Assembly (NCBI GenBank): GCA_947310385.1
Contig: CAMZJQ010000042.1
Coordinates: 62,001 to 126,000, forward strand
Source: Nephrotoma appendiculata
Taxonomy: Eukaryota; Arthropoda; Insecta; Diptera; Tipulidae
Direction: 5' to 3'
DNA: 64,000 nucleotides
Translations under genes and position numbers: made by a program
The notes under the pieces: model-generated
Databases searched by the model: none
What the model was told of the DNA's origin: nothing
Seen by the model: the letters and a program-made list of their open reading frames with translations, nothing else
Part shown: piece by piece, positions 63,901-64,000 of the stretch
How the letters are laid out: each line of letters begins with the position of its first letter
Position numbering within the stretch: the first letter of the stretch is position 1

Positions 63901-64000
63901 CTCCACTTTTATTAACCTCAATATCAAGCTGCATTCAAAATTTCATGTTGATATCATGAATGGAAGTACTATTTTTTTGAGTTTTAAATTTTCATACGAC
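58000..64000. repeat. Satellite array, segment 4 (about 19 monomers)
   Basis: Resumes with TATAA and gaattctgcgc. The first two to three monomers match those after copies 1 and 2 (cattctacaaaag, then tactattattttgag as after copy 1 only, then atttttatac...aatacattc). From about 59.0 kb the variants are different: catacgtcac, aaatcagattc, and a six-base insertion gttacgagtatg at about 60313 and 62172, 1859 bases or six monomers apart. Monomers near 62.77 and 63.38 kb have the ttagatcg type seen in the first 10 kb. The array runs off the end of the window. Confidence 0.95.

Overview
The window is one block of eukaryotic satellite DNA. A monomer of about 309 bp (about 70% A+T) repeats head to tail on the same strand for all 64 kb, roughly 188 copies. 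It is broken only by three near-identical 1.95 kb fragments of a non-LTR (LINE-type) retrotransposon. I see no host gene, tRNA, rRNA, CRISPR array, operon or bacterial signal. The retroelement protein has the look of the jockey/CR1-type elements common in insects, so an arthropod, probably insect, (peri)centromeric or other heterochromatic array is my best guess. That host assignment is inference.

Layout. 1-31750: uninterrupted satellite with several nested higher-order repeats (HORs): a block near 0-1.75 kb recurs at 5.25-7.0 kb and again in part at about 9.5-10.96 kb; a marked monomer type recurs at 3.5, 4.5, 7.8 and 8.5 kb; a clean 5-monomer (1549 bp) tandem duplication lies at 18.36-21.46 kb. 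From about 25.0 to 59.0 kb lies a much larger HOR. Its unit is 30-35 monomers plus one retroelement fragment, about 11.5-12.5 kb, present almost three times. Retroelement copies are at 31751-33702, 44517-46468 and 56047-57999, separated by exactly 35 and 31 monomers. From about 59 kb to the end the array returns to a different monomer set with its own 6-monomer spacing.

The three retroelement fragments share the same 5' truncation point, the same position inside the monomer, the same TATAA flanks and the same variant flanking monomers. They therefore descend from one insertion that was later multiplied with its satellite surroundings. Each carries the reverse transcriptase (RT) domain and C-terminal part, but no endonuclease, no ORF1 and no RNase H. 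The open frame starts at an ATG supplied by the satellite, so the first seven residues are satellite-encoded. Copy 3 is open for 535 codons; copies 1 and 2 share a one-base deletion that splits the frame. Nothing in the window suggests the genes act together as a pathway; the notable biology is array evolution and the capture of a retroelement into a satellite HOR.
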